From positions 1-64,000 of the forward strand of contig CALUIS010000003.1 in NCBI GenBank assembly GCA_944320765.1: a stretch of DNA of 64,000 nucleotides. The letters are read 5' to 3'. Of this stretch, positions 8,790-17,753 are shown piece after piece. A model generated the notes under the pieces. The model was given only the letters and a program-made list of their open reading frames with translations, was not told where the DNA came from and made no database searches. How positions within the stretch are numbered: the stretch's first letter is position 1; every line of letters begins with the position of its first letter. The stretch comes from an uncultured Paraprevotella sp. (lineage in GTDB: Bacteria; Bacteroidota; Bacteroidia; Bacteroidales; Bacteroidaceae). The position numbers were made by a program, and so were the translations under genes.

Positions 8790-8905
8790 CCGCCCCGCCT
8801 TGCAGGGGGGCTGGCCTGAAAGGCCTGAGGGGTATCACACCCGCGAATTCATACGCTGAAAGTATGTTATGCGGACGTGAGACCCCTCAGTCGTTTTTTG
8901 ACGAC
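8790..8905. repeat. Degenerate copy of the CTGAGGGGT hairpin repeat family
   Basis: CTGAGGGGT (8825-8833) pairs with ACCCCTCAG (8882-8890) across a variable loop. The left flank (GCCTTGCAGGGGGGCTGG) resembles the left arm of the copies at 40444 and 44593, but the matching right arm is missing. It may also act as the terminator of the PepSY-like gene. Confidence 0.6.
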
Positions 8906-8949
8906 TCACTTTTTTGCCCGTTTCCTGACCCCGTCTCCAAATAAATCCG

Positions 8950-8957
8950 TAATTTTG
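8950..8957 (+). promoter_or_regulatory. Promoter -7 box for ccsB-ccsA-ccp
   Basis: TAATTTTG matches TAnnTTTG and lies about 41 bases upstream of the first gene of the cytochrome biogenesis cluster. Confidence 0.7.
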
Positions 8958-8998
8958 CAACATAACTCCGGCAGACAACGCGGGAAAAGAATGGTGCA

Positions 8999-9859
8999 AT
9001 GGAAATGAAGAAGTATATAACGGTATGGAGCGTGTATTTCGGCGTGGCGTTACTATGCCAACTGCTGCTTCCTGCCTTCCCGACGGCCTTCTTCGCCTTT
9101 CCCGTCAACGCGGCGGGAATATTGCTGGCAGTTGTCGGCTTGTGGGTCTTGCGGAAAGAGAAACCCACCTCGCCCGTCACGCGGCTGTTGGCATCTCCCT
9201 CCACCACGTCGATACTGTTGGCCTTGCTGGCCGCGTCTTGCCTGTGCCTCGGGCTGACCTCCCGTCCTTCGCCCTCATCCTGGTGGTTTTTCTTCCTGCT
9301 CACCGCGCTGTTCCTCCACCTGCTGATGGTGTTCTATGCCGGAGCTTTCCACAAACGCCCCCATCGGCTGCGCTTCATCCTCATCCACGGCGGATTGCTG
9401 CTGGCCCTGCTGGGCGGGTTCGCAGGAACACCGGACACCGCCGAATGGCGTCTGCCCGTGGGCAAGGAATGGCCCACCCGGCAGGCCTATACCCCACAAT
9501 ACGGGAAGATACGGCTGCCCCACTCCCTGCAACTGAAAGATTTCGACGTGACCTACTACGCCAACGGTATGCCCCAGAACTTCCAGGCACACTTGCTGCT
9601 GGACAGCACAAAGGACATCACACTGTCGGTCAACCACCCTTACGCCCTGTCGCCGAACGACGACCTCTACCTCGTGGACTACGAGCATGTGGCGGAACCC
9701 CGCTTCTGCATCGTCCAGCTGGTGCGGCAACCCTGGAAGTACGTGCAAAGCTTCGGCATCTGGCTGCTGCTGGCCGGTTGCGTGCTGCTCTTTGCCCAAG
9801 GACTGCCCACGGGTATGGCCCGCAAAGAAAAGAAAATTGAGAAAGGAGGACAGCCATGA
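8999..9859 (+). CDS. ccsB: ResB/CcsB-like cytochrome c biogenesis protein
   Basis: The 286-residue membrane protein has hydrophobic segments at about 8-25, 33-50, 68-85, 93-113, 122-140 and 248-266, and a periplasmic domain between the last two. It resembles the compact ResB-like subunit of the system II haem exporter and ligation complex of Bacteroidetes. The assignment rests mainly on topology and on the CcsA gene that overlaps its stop codon by four bases (ATGA). The complex would attach haem to CxxCH motifs of periplasmic cytochromes such as the triheme peroxidase downstream. Confidence 0.75.
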   Translation: MEMKKYITVWSVYFGVALLCQLLLPAFPTAFFAFPVNAAGILLAVVGLWVLRKEKPTSPVTRLLASPSTTSILLALLAASCLCLGLTSRPSPSSWWFFFLLTALFLHLLMVFYAGAFHKRPHRLRFILIHGGLLLALLGGFAGTPDTAEWRLPVGKEWPTRQAYTPQYGKIRLPHSLQLKDFDVTYYANGMPQNFQAHLLLDSTKDITLSVNHPYALSPNDDLYLVDYEHVAEPRFCIVQLVRQPWKYVQSFGIWLLLAGCVLLFAQGLPTGMARKEKKIEKGGQP

Positions 9860-10632
9860 CGTGGAATGAGTTTCCGTGGTTCGCCGCCACGTCCATCCTG
9901 CTTTGGGCTGCCGGTGCCGCCTGCGCCCTGCTCAGCAAGAAAAGCTTCAGTGCCGGGGCGGCATGGCTCACGGCAACGGGCTTATGCGTGTTCGCCGCGT
10001 TCATCGCCCTGTTCTGGACGGTCCTGCAACGCCCCCCGTTGCGTACGATGGGCGAGACACGCCTGTGGTATTCGTTCTTCCTGATGCTGGCCGGCCTGCT
10101 GACCTACTGCCGCTGGCACTACCGCTGGCTGCTGTCGCTCAGCACCGTGCTGACGCTCGTCTTCACGCTGATGAACATCCTGAAGCCGGAAATCCACGAC
10201 CAGTCGCTGATGCCGGCCCTGCAAAGCGGCTGGTTCGTGCCGCACGTCACGGTATATATCTTCGCCTACTCCGTGATGGGATGCGCCTTCCTGCTGGCCA
10301 TCGCCGGATGGATGAAGCGCACCGAACGCTACCGCCCCGCCATCGACCGCCTGACCTGCATCGGGATGGCCTTCCTGACCTTGGGGATGATGAGCGGGGC
10401 GTTGTGGGCCAAAGAGGCATGGGGGTACTTCTGGGGCTGGGACCCGAAAGAGACCTGGGCCGCAGCCACTTGGAGCCTCTACCTGATTTACCTGCACCTG
10501 AGACTCTCGGGGAAGGGACGGACAGCCGTACTCAACGCCCTGCTGGTGGCGGGCTTCCTATGCCTGCAGATGTGCTGGTATGGCGTGAACTACCTGCCGG
10601 CAGCGCAGGAAAGCATGCACGTCTATTCCTAA
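9856..10632 (+). CDS. ccsA: CcsA/ResC-like haem exporter, cytochrome c assembly protein
   Basis: The 258-residue integral membrane protein carries the tryptophan-rich haem-handling motif WGYFWGWDPKETWA near residues 190-203, diagnostic of CcsA/CcmC/CcmF proteins. Conserved histidines flank it (H130 region VPHVTVYI and a later one in the C-terminal part). Its start overlaps the ccsB stop, indicating translational coupling. It presents haem to apocytochromes on the periplasmic side. Confidence 0.92.
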   Translation: MTWNEFPWFAATSILLWAAGAACALLSKKSFSAGAAWLTATGLCVFAAFIALFWTVLQRPPLRTMGETRLWYSFFLMLAGLLTYCRWHYRWLLSLSTVLTLVFTLMNILKPEIHDQSLMPALQSGWFVPHVTVYIFAYSVMGCAFLLAIAGWMKRTERYRPAIDRLTCIGMAFLTLGMMSGALWAKEAWGYFWGWDPKETWAAATWSLYLIYLHLRLSGKGRTAVLNALLVAGFLCLQMCWYGVNYLPAAQESMHVYS

Positions 10633-10676
10633 AGGACAGCATAAGAACCCTACAATAACATTAAAACGATGAGATT

Positions 10677-12074
10677 ATGAAAAGAAGTTCAAAGATTCTC
10701 TTAGCCCTGGTGGTGGTAATCGTGGCACTGGCCATCACCTACCGGGCAGTGAACAAGGCTCCTTCGGCCGACCTTCCGGCCAACGAGCAACTGACCCAGG
10801 TGCTGACGGACGGCGGGTGCATGGACTGCCACTCCGCCACGCCCGAACTCCCATTCTATGCCGACTGGCCCGTGGCCAAAAGCTTGATCGGGAAACATGT
10901 GAAAGACGGCTACAACGTGTTCGACGTGCAGCCTTTCATGGAAGCCCTGCAAAATGGAGAGGCCCCCAACGAAGTGGACCTGGCCAAGGTGGAACAGATT
11001 CTCTCCAATGAATCGATGCCGATGGCCCAATACTATCTGGCACACTGGGGAGCGTCCATCACCGATGCCAAACGCGACCGGGGCCTGGCCGCCGTCAAGG
11101 AAATCCGCGCCAAGTTCCATCCCAACACACTGGCCGCAGCCGAATTCGCCAACGAGGCTGTCCGCCCCGTTCCCGACAGCGTGGCTTATGATGCCGGCAA
11201 GGCCAAGCTGGGCAAGGTGCTCTACCACGACACGCGCCTTTCGGCCGACGGCACGGTTTCCTGCGCCACCTGCCACGGGCTGAACACCGGCGGCGTGGAC
11301 AACAAACGCTACTCCGAAGGCATCGGCAAGCAGCTGGGCGGCGTGAACGCGCCCACGGTGTACAACGCATGCTTCAACTTCGTACAGTTCTGGGACGGAC
11401 GTGCCGGAACGCTGGCAGAACAGGCCGGTGGCCCTCCCCTGAATCCGGTGGAGATGGGCTGCAAGTCGTTTGACGAGATTGTGGCGCGGCTTTCCGAGGA
11501 CAAGGCTTTCGTGGACAGTTTCACCGTAGTCTATCCCGAAGGACTGAGCCAGGCCACCATTACCGACGCCATCGCCGAGTTCGAGAAGACGCTGGTCACC
11601 CCGAACTCCGCTTTCGACCGCTACCTGAAAGGCGACAAACAGGCTCTGACGGCTGAGCAAGTCGAAGGCTACGACCTGTTCAAGAAGTACGACTGCGCCA
11701 CCTGCCACGCTGGGGTTAACATGGGCGGACTGACGTATGAGCTGATGGGACAGCGCGATAACTACTTCGAGGACCGCGAGCTGACCCTGAAGTCCGGCCT
11801 GACCGACGGCGACAACGGACGCTACGCGCAGACCAAGGTGGAGCGCGACCGCTACCGCTTCAAGACCCCGACGTTGCGCAACGTGGCGTTGACCTGGCCT
11901 TACTACCACGACGGCAGCGTCCAGACGCTGAACGAAGCCATCACGAAGATGGCCAAGTTCCAGGTGGGCCGCGAGATGAAGCCGGAAGAGGCACAGAAAG
12001 TGGAAAGCTTCCTCCAGGCGTTGACGGGAGAATATCAAGGAAAGCTCCTGACCAACGACAACATGAAGAAGTAA
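10677..12074 (+). CDS. Triheme cytochrome c peroxidase with N-terminal haem-binding domain
   Basis: The 465-residue protein has an N-terminal membrane anchor (about 4-23) and three CxxCH haem motifs at C48, C196 and C340. The first lies in a haem-binding domain (CMDCH followed by PFYADWP), and the other two belong to a diheme peroxidase of the MauG/CcpA type (CATCHGLNTGG, CATCHAGVNMGG). Such enzymes reduce hydrogen peroxide in the periplasm with electrons from the quinone pool, and the extra N-terminal haem may act as the electron entry point. The gene follows ccsA by 44 bases, so the haem-attachment machinery and its substrate are likely co-transcribed. Confidence 0.93.
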   Translation: MKRSSKILLALVVVIVALAITYRAVNKAPSADLPANEQLTQVLTDGGCMDCHSATPELPFYADWPVAKSLIGKHVKDGYNVFDVQPFMEALQNGEAPNEVDLAKVEQILSNESMPMAQYYLAHWGASITDAKRDRGLAAVKEIRAKFHPNTLAAAEFANEAVRPVPDSVAYDAGKAKLGKVLYHDTRLSADGTVSCATCHGLNTGGVDNKRYSEGIGKQLGGVNAPTVYNACFNFVQFWDGRAGTLAEQAGGPPLNPVEMGCKSFDEIVARLSEDKAFVDSFTVVYPEGLSQATITDAIAEFEKTLVTPNSAFDRYLKGDKQALTAEQVEGYDLFKKYDCATCHAGVNMGGLTYELMGQRDNYFEDRELTLKSGLTDGDNGRYAQTKVERDRYRFKTPTLRNVALTWPYYHDGSVQTLNEAITKMAKFQVGREMKPEEAQKVESFLQALTGEYQGKLLTNDNMKK

Positions 12075-12100
12075 AAGTCATCTGACAAGAAAATCACGCA

Positions 12101-12157
12101 TAAAGTAAAGGCTGCACCGCCTGCGGAATCCATCCGTGCGGTGCAGCCTTTACTTTA
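12101..12157. terminator. Bidirectional terminator between ccp and the phytase-like gene
   Basis: A perfect 20-bp stem pairs 12101-12120 with 12138-12157. The arm ends are A-rich on one side and T-rich on the other, so it can serve both converging genes. The right arm contains the stop codon of the minus-strand gene (12155-12157). Confidence 0.88.
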
Positions 12158-13351
12158 TAAACGGTGACGGATAAACACCAGCTCGTTGAAGTCCGGATGG
12201 CCGCCGGGATTCAACTTAGGCTTGCAAGGCATGTCCTTGTCCCCCGCCATCAGACCGAAATCGTCATCGTTGGCCACGACAAGGATGGAATCGCCGATCA
12301 AAGCCAGTCCCTCCGCCTTGTCGTGGGCATAGCCGGGGAGAGCCTGCAACAAATCCACCTCCAACGTCTTGGCCAACCGAAGCGGACGACCGGGAACCGT
12401 CCCGGGCAACGTCACCCGGTAAATCCGCTTAAAACCTTTTCCATTTATGGGAAACGCACCGTCACGTTCCAACACCAGCAACGTACTGTCGTCCACACAG
12501 GCCAGCGCACTCACGCCTTCGGCCATCGTGTCCAGAGGATAAAGGTATTCCCGGATGTCACCCGTCGCCAGCGAAATGACGCACAAGGGCAGTTCGTCCG
12601 CCGCCGCATAGCCCGCACTTTCGGGCATCGGAGACTGAAGCATACCGTAAAGCAGCGTACCGGCCCGGTTGGCACACAATCCCTCCATTCCCCGGTTAGG
12701 ACGGCGATGGGCGTATGCGCCCGGCAATCCGCCGTTGAAAGGAGAGCGTACCTGCAGACACCGCCCATCGGCCGAAAAATGCAGGAGAAACGGACCGTAC
12801 TCGTCACTCACCCAGAAGCTGCCGTCGGGCATCAGGGCCAGCCCTTCCGGATCCAAACCACGCCGCCCGCCGGCATGCAGGACCGTCCCCTGCAGACTGA
12901 GTGCCACCTCGCCCGTCTGTCCGTCGCCGGTTTCATTGGGCAACCCGCAAAAATCCAGCCCGTCTCCGTCGCGCAACGGTATCTCGCGCAGCAGCCGCAA
13001 AGCACCGCCTTCGTAGCGGAACACGCCGATGTGGGGCATATACTCCGGCAGGGGGAACACCTTGCTGCCGGGTTGCGCTCCATCTACATTCGGACCGCGG
13101 TCGGTCAGCAACCAGAAAGTGGAATCCTTGGCCGAGAAAGCCAAATCGGAGCCATAGCCACCCAAACGGACTACCGCCTGCATCCCCTTGACCTCCACCG
13201 TATCAAAAGGTACGGATGCCGCCGATGGCCAATTGTCCGTTTCCTGCCCGTTGCGAGAAGCACATGAGAGGACGAAAGTCAAAAGAGCGGCTCCCGAAAG
13301 AGCCGCCCGAACCAAGTGTGTAACAGTCATAGCTTGATTATATCCCATCAT
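12155..13351 (-). CDS. Esterase-like phytase-family lipoprotein
   Basis: The 398-residue protein resembles the esterase-like activity of phytase family (PF13449), beta-propeller-like proteins that may hydrolyse phosphoesters. Recognisable stretches are GSDLAFSAKDSTFWLLTDRGPN, LDPEGLALMPDGSFWVSDEYGP and NRGMEGLCANRAG. The N-terminus has a signal peptide with a lipobox-like FVLSC, suggesting a lipoprotein. The frame is open to 13468, but that would overlap the upstream gene by 113 bases, so the ATG pair at 13351 just after the upstream stop is chosen; ATG 13330 is another option. It is the last gene of the porin/lamin-tail operon. Confidence 0.85.
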   Translation of the reverse strand: MMGYNQAMTVTHLVRAALSGAALLTFVLSCASRNGQETDNWPSAASVPFDTVEVKGMQAVVRLGGYGSDLAFSAKDSTFWLLTDRGPNVDGAQPGSKVFPLPEYMPHIGVFRYEGGALRLLREIPLRDGDGLDFCGLPNETGDGQTGEVALSLQGTVLHAGGRRGLDPEGLALMPDGSFWVSDEYGPFLLHFSADGRCLQVRSPFNGGLPGAYAHRRPNRGMEGLCANRAGTLLYGMLQSPMPESAGYAAADELPLCVISLATGDIREYLYPLDTMAEGVSALACVDDSTLLVLERDGAFPINGKGFKRIYRVTLPGTVPGRPLRLAKTLEVDLLQALPGYAHDKAEGLALIGDSILVVANDDDFGLMAGDKDMPCKPKLNPGGHPDFNELVFIRHRL

Positions 13352-13355
13352 GCGT

Positions 13356-15188
13356 TTACTTTTCCGCCTTACCGTTGTTGCTTGCATTCTTGGAAACTTC
13401 CGTGAAGACCACGATTTCCGCACCTCCGTCAGTCTTGCGTCCCGTGCTGTAAATCTCGTCATCCTCAAAATCGCCCGTCTCCATCATGTCGACCAACTTG
13501 CCGTCCGCATCGTAGAGGTATATGGCATCGCCGCCTTTGCCCAATCCCATGGCCGGACCGTCCGCGTTGTCCTTATAGACATCGAACGTAAGGAATGAAC
13601 GGGCCTTGATAACCGTATTTGCAGGGAACGTGTATTTGCTGTCCTCCTCGCGCTTGTCATCGTAAATGGTGAAGCCCGCCATGTCAATGTCCTCGTCCGT
13701 GGCATTGTAGAACTCCACGAAATCTTTCGTGTCGTCCCAGCCTGCCGTCTGGCTGTCCTGGTCGTTGGTGAAAATCTCGTTGATGTAAACGCCTGACGTA
13801 TTCACCACTTCCTCCCTTTCGGGCGTGCCATCGTTCGTCCCGCCCGGAGTGAGCCGCGAAAAAATCACCCATTCAGCGGCACCGTCCGTCTTGCGGCCAT
13901 AAGCCTCGTTCTCTGAAAGGTTCGGAGTAGCCACTTCGTCAATGACGTTCTGCCGCGCATCGGCCAGCACAATCTGCTCGTCGTTCTTGCTCAGCCCCCA
14001 CGACGGATAGTTCACGGGGTCATCGTGCAATCCCTCCTTGTCGCACTCTATCACCAGATAGCCATGCGCGGGAATGGTCTTTCCGGCAGGAATGGTCCAA
14101 GCCTCTTCCGGACCGCCGCCTTCCCATAGGAGCAAACCGCCCAAGTCGACAGCAGCGTCGGACGTGTTGTACAGCTCGATATAATCCAAATCGTCGATGT
14201 CCTTCTGGTCGCTGAAAGTGTACACCTCGTTGATGACCACCACGCCACGCAACGATGGCGTCGAAGCCGCCCCATTGCTCTTTCCAGCAGTCGGCGTAGT
14301 CGTGACGGCCCATTCCGAAGCCCCGTCGGAAGTACGAGCGTATGAGGTACCGTCCTCCATGGCGGGCAGTTCCACCTCGTCAATCAGGTCGCCATGATGG
14401 TCCAGGAACACCACCTTGTCGCCTTTCGAGCCGAGGCCGAAGTTGAAAGAACCATCCGGATTCTCTTTCTGGTTTTGGGTGAACAGCACCACGCCGTTCG
14501 GGGCAATGGCCGTTCCTTCCGGTATCACATACTGTTCGCTGGCACCTTTCTCATCCTGCAGGATGAAGCCGCTCATATCCACCTCCGTCATGCCGGGATT
14601 GTAGATTTCGATAAAGTCGAACTCACCGTCCAACGGAGCGCTCATCACCTCGTTGATGACCAGGTTCACCGCACTTTTCCCCGGTTCTTCGCCCTCGTCC
14701 GGAGCGGAAGTGTTATCCTTCCCTTTGGTACCGCCGTCCACTACATCCCAAGACTCGTTTCCATCGCTGATACGGGCATAAGTCTGCCCGTCCTCCAAAG
14801 CCGGCACTATGATGTCATCCACCAACCGGTAAGACGCGTCAAGCAGCTTGACCTCATCGCCGTCACCGGAAATGCCGAACTCAAAATCCGCACCGTTCTC
14901 CAACACCAGATAACCATGGGCGGCAATGGCCGCGCCGTCCGGGAAAATATATTCCTCATCCGTCCCTTTGTTGTCCTGCAAACGGAAACCGGCCAAGGAG
15001 ACCTCCTCGTCCGAAGGGTTATACAGCTCCACCCAGTCCGTACCGCTGGAACATACCTCATTAATGAACACGGACACATCCGACGGCCCTACATTCTTCA
15101 AATCGTCCTCAGAATCGTCCTTACATCCGGTCACGCATACCGTGGCAGCCATCAGCAACGCTGCCGTGCAAAAGAAATTTCTATTCAT
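13356..15188 (-). CDS. Lipoprotein with four lamin-tail domains
   Basis: The 610-residue protein has a lipoprotein signal peptide with lipobox VTGC and an acidic linker. Four tandem lamin-tail (LTD) domains follow, each opening with a variant of INEV and containing an ELYN or EIYN strand (FINEVCSSGTDWVELYN, VINEVMSAP, VINEVYTFS, YINEIFTND). Each ends in a YARxSDG or YGRKTDG strand. Lamin-tail domains are beta-sandwiches found in bacterial surface nucleases and phosphoesterases. It lies between the porin and the phytase-like lipoprotein with gaps of 37 and 4 bases, so it may be the surface binding component of that system (inference). Confidence 0.9.
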   Translation of the reverse strand: MNRNFFCTAALLMAATVCVTGCKDDSEDDLKNVGPSDVSVFINEVCSSGTDWVELYNPSDEEVSLAGFRLQDNKGTDEEYIFPDGAAIAAHGYLVLENGADFEFGISGDGDEVKLLDASYRLVDDIIVPALEDGQTYARISDGNESWDVVDGGTKGKDNTSAPDEGEEPGKSAVNLVINEVMSAPLDGEFDFIEIYNPGMTEVDMSGFILQDEKGASEQYVIPEGTAIAPNGVVLFTQNQKENPDGSFNFGLGSKGDKVVFLDHHGDLIDEVELPAMEDGTSYARTSDGASEWAVTTTPTAGKSNGAASTPSLRGVVVINEVYTFSDQKDIDDLDYIELYNTSDAAVDLGGLLLWEGGGPEEAWTIPAGKTIPAHGYLVIECDKEGLHDDPVNYPSWGLSKNDEQIVLADARQNVIDEVATPNLSENEAYGRKTDGAAEWVIFSRLTPGGTNDGTPEREEVVNTSGVYINEIFTNDQDSQTAGWDDTKDFVEFYNATDEDIDMAGFTIYDDKREEDSKYTFPANTVIKARSFLTFDVYKDNADGPAMGLGKGGDAIYLYDADGKLVDMMETGDFEDDEIYSTGRKTDGGAEIVVFTEVSKNASNNGKAEK

Positions 15189-15225
15189 ACCGTTTATAAA
15201 AAAAGTTTTTCGATTTAGTCCCTCA

Positions 15226-16587
15226 TCAGAAAGACAGCATCAGCCGCAACTGAAGGATATGGAAGTCCAAACCTCCGGGCAGCGCCTCGCTCAAAGCCTT
15301 GCCGTCCTTGGTAATATGCCCCTTGTCATCGGCATACTTGTCGTTGTCCATGAACGTATAGTTCAGTCCGAACATGATGTTGGGGACGGGATACCAGTTC
15401 AGGTTGGCACTGTAGGCATACGCGGACCCGCCGGTCACGGGCGACGATATCTCGTGGAAATCGTTCAGATTCGTACGGCTCACCCGCGCCGCCAGTTCCA
15501 GGCAACCGCCCTTGCGACGCTGATAGACCGGGGCGAACTCGGCATCGTCCGGCATGTATCGGCGTTGCTGCCCCAATATCATGTAGGACGCGGCGGCATA
15601 CCAGCCGTTGAACTCCGCGTTCTTCAAATCTATCTTCCGGTCACCCTCCTTGCGGTAGCGCGAAAGACTCGTGAACATATATTCTCCATAAGCCAGCAAT
15701 TTGTCCCAACGCACGGCCGCCTCCACGCCATACGTGGCGTAGTGGTTCACATCCGGAATCTCTGCCCGCACGAAACGCCGACGGTCCGTACGGCTCTCCG
15801 GGAAGCTGCGGAATTCCACCAGACGGTCCTCCGTACCCCCGCCGTCCGGCGTACGGTAGGTGGCATACCCTCCCAAGTGTACCGTCCACGTGTCGTTGTT
15901 CACGGGCGAGAGGCCAAGACGACCGGTAAATCCGTAACCGTCGCTGCCGCGGTTCTTCTCTTTCTGTATGATGTCCAGCTGCTGGCCGAACACCCCGCCG
16001 GAGAACCACCAATGGTTGCCCCAAGCCGTGACAGCCGCACCCAGACGGCGGCCGCCGGCGAACATCTCCACAGGCATGGGCCGCTCGTTGAACGACAAGT
16101 AACGCGAACTGGTCAACCGCTCCATGCTCATCGGCTCCTTGAAATGGCCGGCCTGCACGGAGACATGGTCGTTGAAACGGTATCCCAAGTACATGTCCTT
16201 AATCTCCACCTCATTGTAGGCAAAGTCCAAGTCAAACTCCGCGAACCATTTCTCGTAGAGCGTGGCCTTCAAGGCCAGCCGGGCGCGGCGGACGCTCACA
16301 CCGTTGTTGAAGCGGAACTTGCCGTCATCCTCCTCCAAATCATCGTTCGGTTTCGATGACAACCCATCAATGGAAGTTGTCGGATGATAATAGGAGAAAT
16401 CGGTATAAATCCGGTTATCCAATTTCAGCCGGAAGTTATTGTTCTTCGTGGCGAAGTTCAACTTACCCTCCTCGAAATAAATGTCCGCACGTTCTCTCAT
16501 AGCCTCTCCCTTCTCATTGGTTTGAGCCGCCACGCTCACAGCCCATCCGCTGAAAAGCGCCAAAGGAATCCATCTCAAATTCTTCAT
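15226..16587 (-). CDS. Phosphate-selective OprO/OprP-type porin
   Basis: The 453-residue protein has a signal peptide (SVAAQ cleavage) and a beta-barrel composed of alternating aromatic and charged strands, ending in the typical outer-membrane C-terminus HILQLRLMLSF. Family stretches include RARLALKATLYEKWFAEFDLDFA, QAGHFKEPMSMERLTSSRY and GLNYTFMDNDKYA. The start at 16587 is preferred over 16596 because the TACCTTTG box at 16604-16611 would make the latter almost leaderless. It heads the operon with the lamin-tail and phytase-like lipoproteins. Confidence 0.88.
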   Translation of the reverse strand: MKNLRWIPLALFSGWAVSVAAQTNEKGEAMRERADIYFEEGKLNFATKNNNFRLKLDNRIYTDFSYYHPTTSIDGLSSKPNDDLEEDDGKFRFNNGVSVRRARLALKATLYEKWFAEFDLDFAYNEVEIKDMYLGYRFNDHVSVQAGHFKEPMSMERLTSSRYLSFNERPMPVEMFAGGRRLGAAVTAWGNHWWFSGGVFGQQLDIIQKEKNRGSDGYGFTGRLGLSPVNNDTWTVHLGGYATYRTPDGGGTEDRLVEFRSFPESRTDRRRFVRAEIPDVNHYATYGVEAAVRWDKLLAYGEYMFTSLSRYRKEGDRKIDLKNAEFNGWYAAASYMILGQQRRYMPDDAEFAPVYQRRKGGCLELAARVSRTNLNDFHEISSPVTGGSAYAYSANLNWYPVPNIMFGLNYTFMDNDKYADDKGHITKDGKALSEALPGGLDFHILQLRLMLSF

Positions 16588-16603
16588 GTCTGTCATTTTG
16601 CCG

Positions 16604-16611
16604 CAAAGGTA
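16604..16611 (-). promoter_or_regulatory. Promoter -7 box for the porin operon
   Basis: On the minus strand this reads TACCTTTG (TAnnTTTG). It drives the porin, lamin-tail and phytase-like genes away from the amidase promoter about 120 bases to the right. Confidence 0.7.
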
Positions 16612-16725
16612 CTGCCTCCGGATTTCCTTCGCGTTACATTCCCGTAAACATTCGGCTACAATGGTTCAAGTACCGGATTAAAAGGAAAAAAGCTGTTCCC
16701 TCCTCTTTCTTTAAAGAGAAAAGCT

Positions 16726-16733
16726 TATCTTTG
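16726..16733 (+). promoter_or_regulatory. Promoter -7 box for the amidase gene
   Basis: TATCTTTG fits TAnnTTTG and lies 23 bases upstream of the amidase start. Confidence 0.75.
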
Positions 16734-16756
16734 CAAGCATAAAAAACGCCATCGAC

Positions 16757-17749
16757 ATGACAGACTTGCGGCATCTTGCCTTATTCCTGCTCCTCCTCGG
16801 CTTCTGCCTCCCCACACAGGCGCAAGAACGCGCCAAGCCGCGCAACGGGGAAGGGGTATCCACCTTCCTGCAACGTTTCGGCTACACCTCGCGTGCGGCC
16901 CAAGAGGAATTCATGGAAATCAATGAAGGAAAGTTCACCCGGGACGGCGGCCTCATTCTGGGACGAAGCTACCGCCTGCCGTCCGGAGCGAAAGGCAAAA
17001 GGACGAAAAAAAACCGGAACACCGTCACGGAACCTCTGTTTGGGCCACGGCTCAAGACGGTCAAGGTGCAATCGGACGAACTGGACGGTGCCTGCCTGTA
17101 TCTGGTCAGCGGGCACGGCGGACCCGACCCCGGAGCCATCGGCAAGGTGGGCGGACGCGAACTCCATGAAGACGAATACGCCTACGATATCATCCTGCGG
17201 CTGGCCCGTTCCCTGATGGAAAAAGGTGCCAAGGTACACATCATCATACAAGACGCGAAAGACGGCATCCGCGACGACCGCTACCTCTCGAACAGCGAAC
17301 GGGAGACCTGCATGGGCGAGCCTATCCCCCTCGACCAGGTGGCCCGCCTGCAACAACGGTGCGACGCCATCAACCGGCTGGCCCGCAAAGACAAGGAAAA
17401 ATATAAAAGAAGCATCTTCATCCACGTGGACAGCCGTGGCAAACGGGACCAGGTGGACGTGTTCTTCTATCATTCACCCGGAAGCAAATACGGAAAGAGG
17501 CTGGCCGAGAACATCCACCGGACATTTGACCGGAAATACGACAAGCACCAGCCCAACCGGGGTTTCAGAGGGACGGTCAGCGAACGCCGGCTTTACGTGC
17601 TGCTGAAGTCCAATCCCCCAGCCGCCTTCCTCGAACTGGGGAACATACAGAACGAGCGCGACCGGAAACGCCTGGTGCTGCCGTCCAACCGCGAGGCTCT
17701 GGCCAACTGGATTTGCGAAGGCATCGTAAGGGATTACCGGCAACGCTGA
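16757..17749 (+). CDS. N-acetylmuramoyl-L-alanine amidase (Amidase_3)
   Basis: The 330-residue exported zinc amidase cleaves the bond between N-acetylmuramate and L-alanine in peptidoglycan. A signal peptide ends near residue 22 (PTQAQ). A region around residues 30-75 (FLQRFGYTSRAAQEEFMEIN) resembles a LysM-like domain. The catalytic domain shows the zinc ligands in GHGGPDPGA, GRELHEDEYAY and IHVDS, and the catalytic glutamate in FLELGNIQNERD. The third motif reads IHVDS where IHANS is usual. It is a single-gene unit with its own promoter. Confidence 0.9.
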   Translation: MTDLRHLALFLLLLGFCLPTQAQERAKPRNGEGVSTFLQRFGYTSRAAQEEFMEINEGKFTRDGGLILGRSYRLPSGAKGKRTKKNRNTVTEPLFGPRLKTVKVQSDELDGACLYLVSGHGGPDPGAIGKVGGRELHEDEYAYDIILRLARSLMEKGAKVHIIIQDAKDGIRDDRYLSNSERETCMGEPIPLDQVARLQQRCDAINRLARKDKEKYKRSIFIHVDSRGKRDQVDVFFYHSPGSKYGKRLAENIHRTFDRKYDKHQPNRGFRGTVSERRLYVLLKSNPPAAFLELGNIQNERDRKRLVLPSNREALANWICEGIVRDYRQR

Positions 17750-17753
17750 CCGG

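Noticed and set aside
12101..12157. The 20-bp hairpin as a riboswitch or mobile repeat
   Set aside because: Its position between convergent stops and A/T-rich ends explain it as a terminator.
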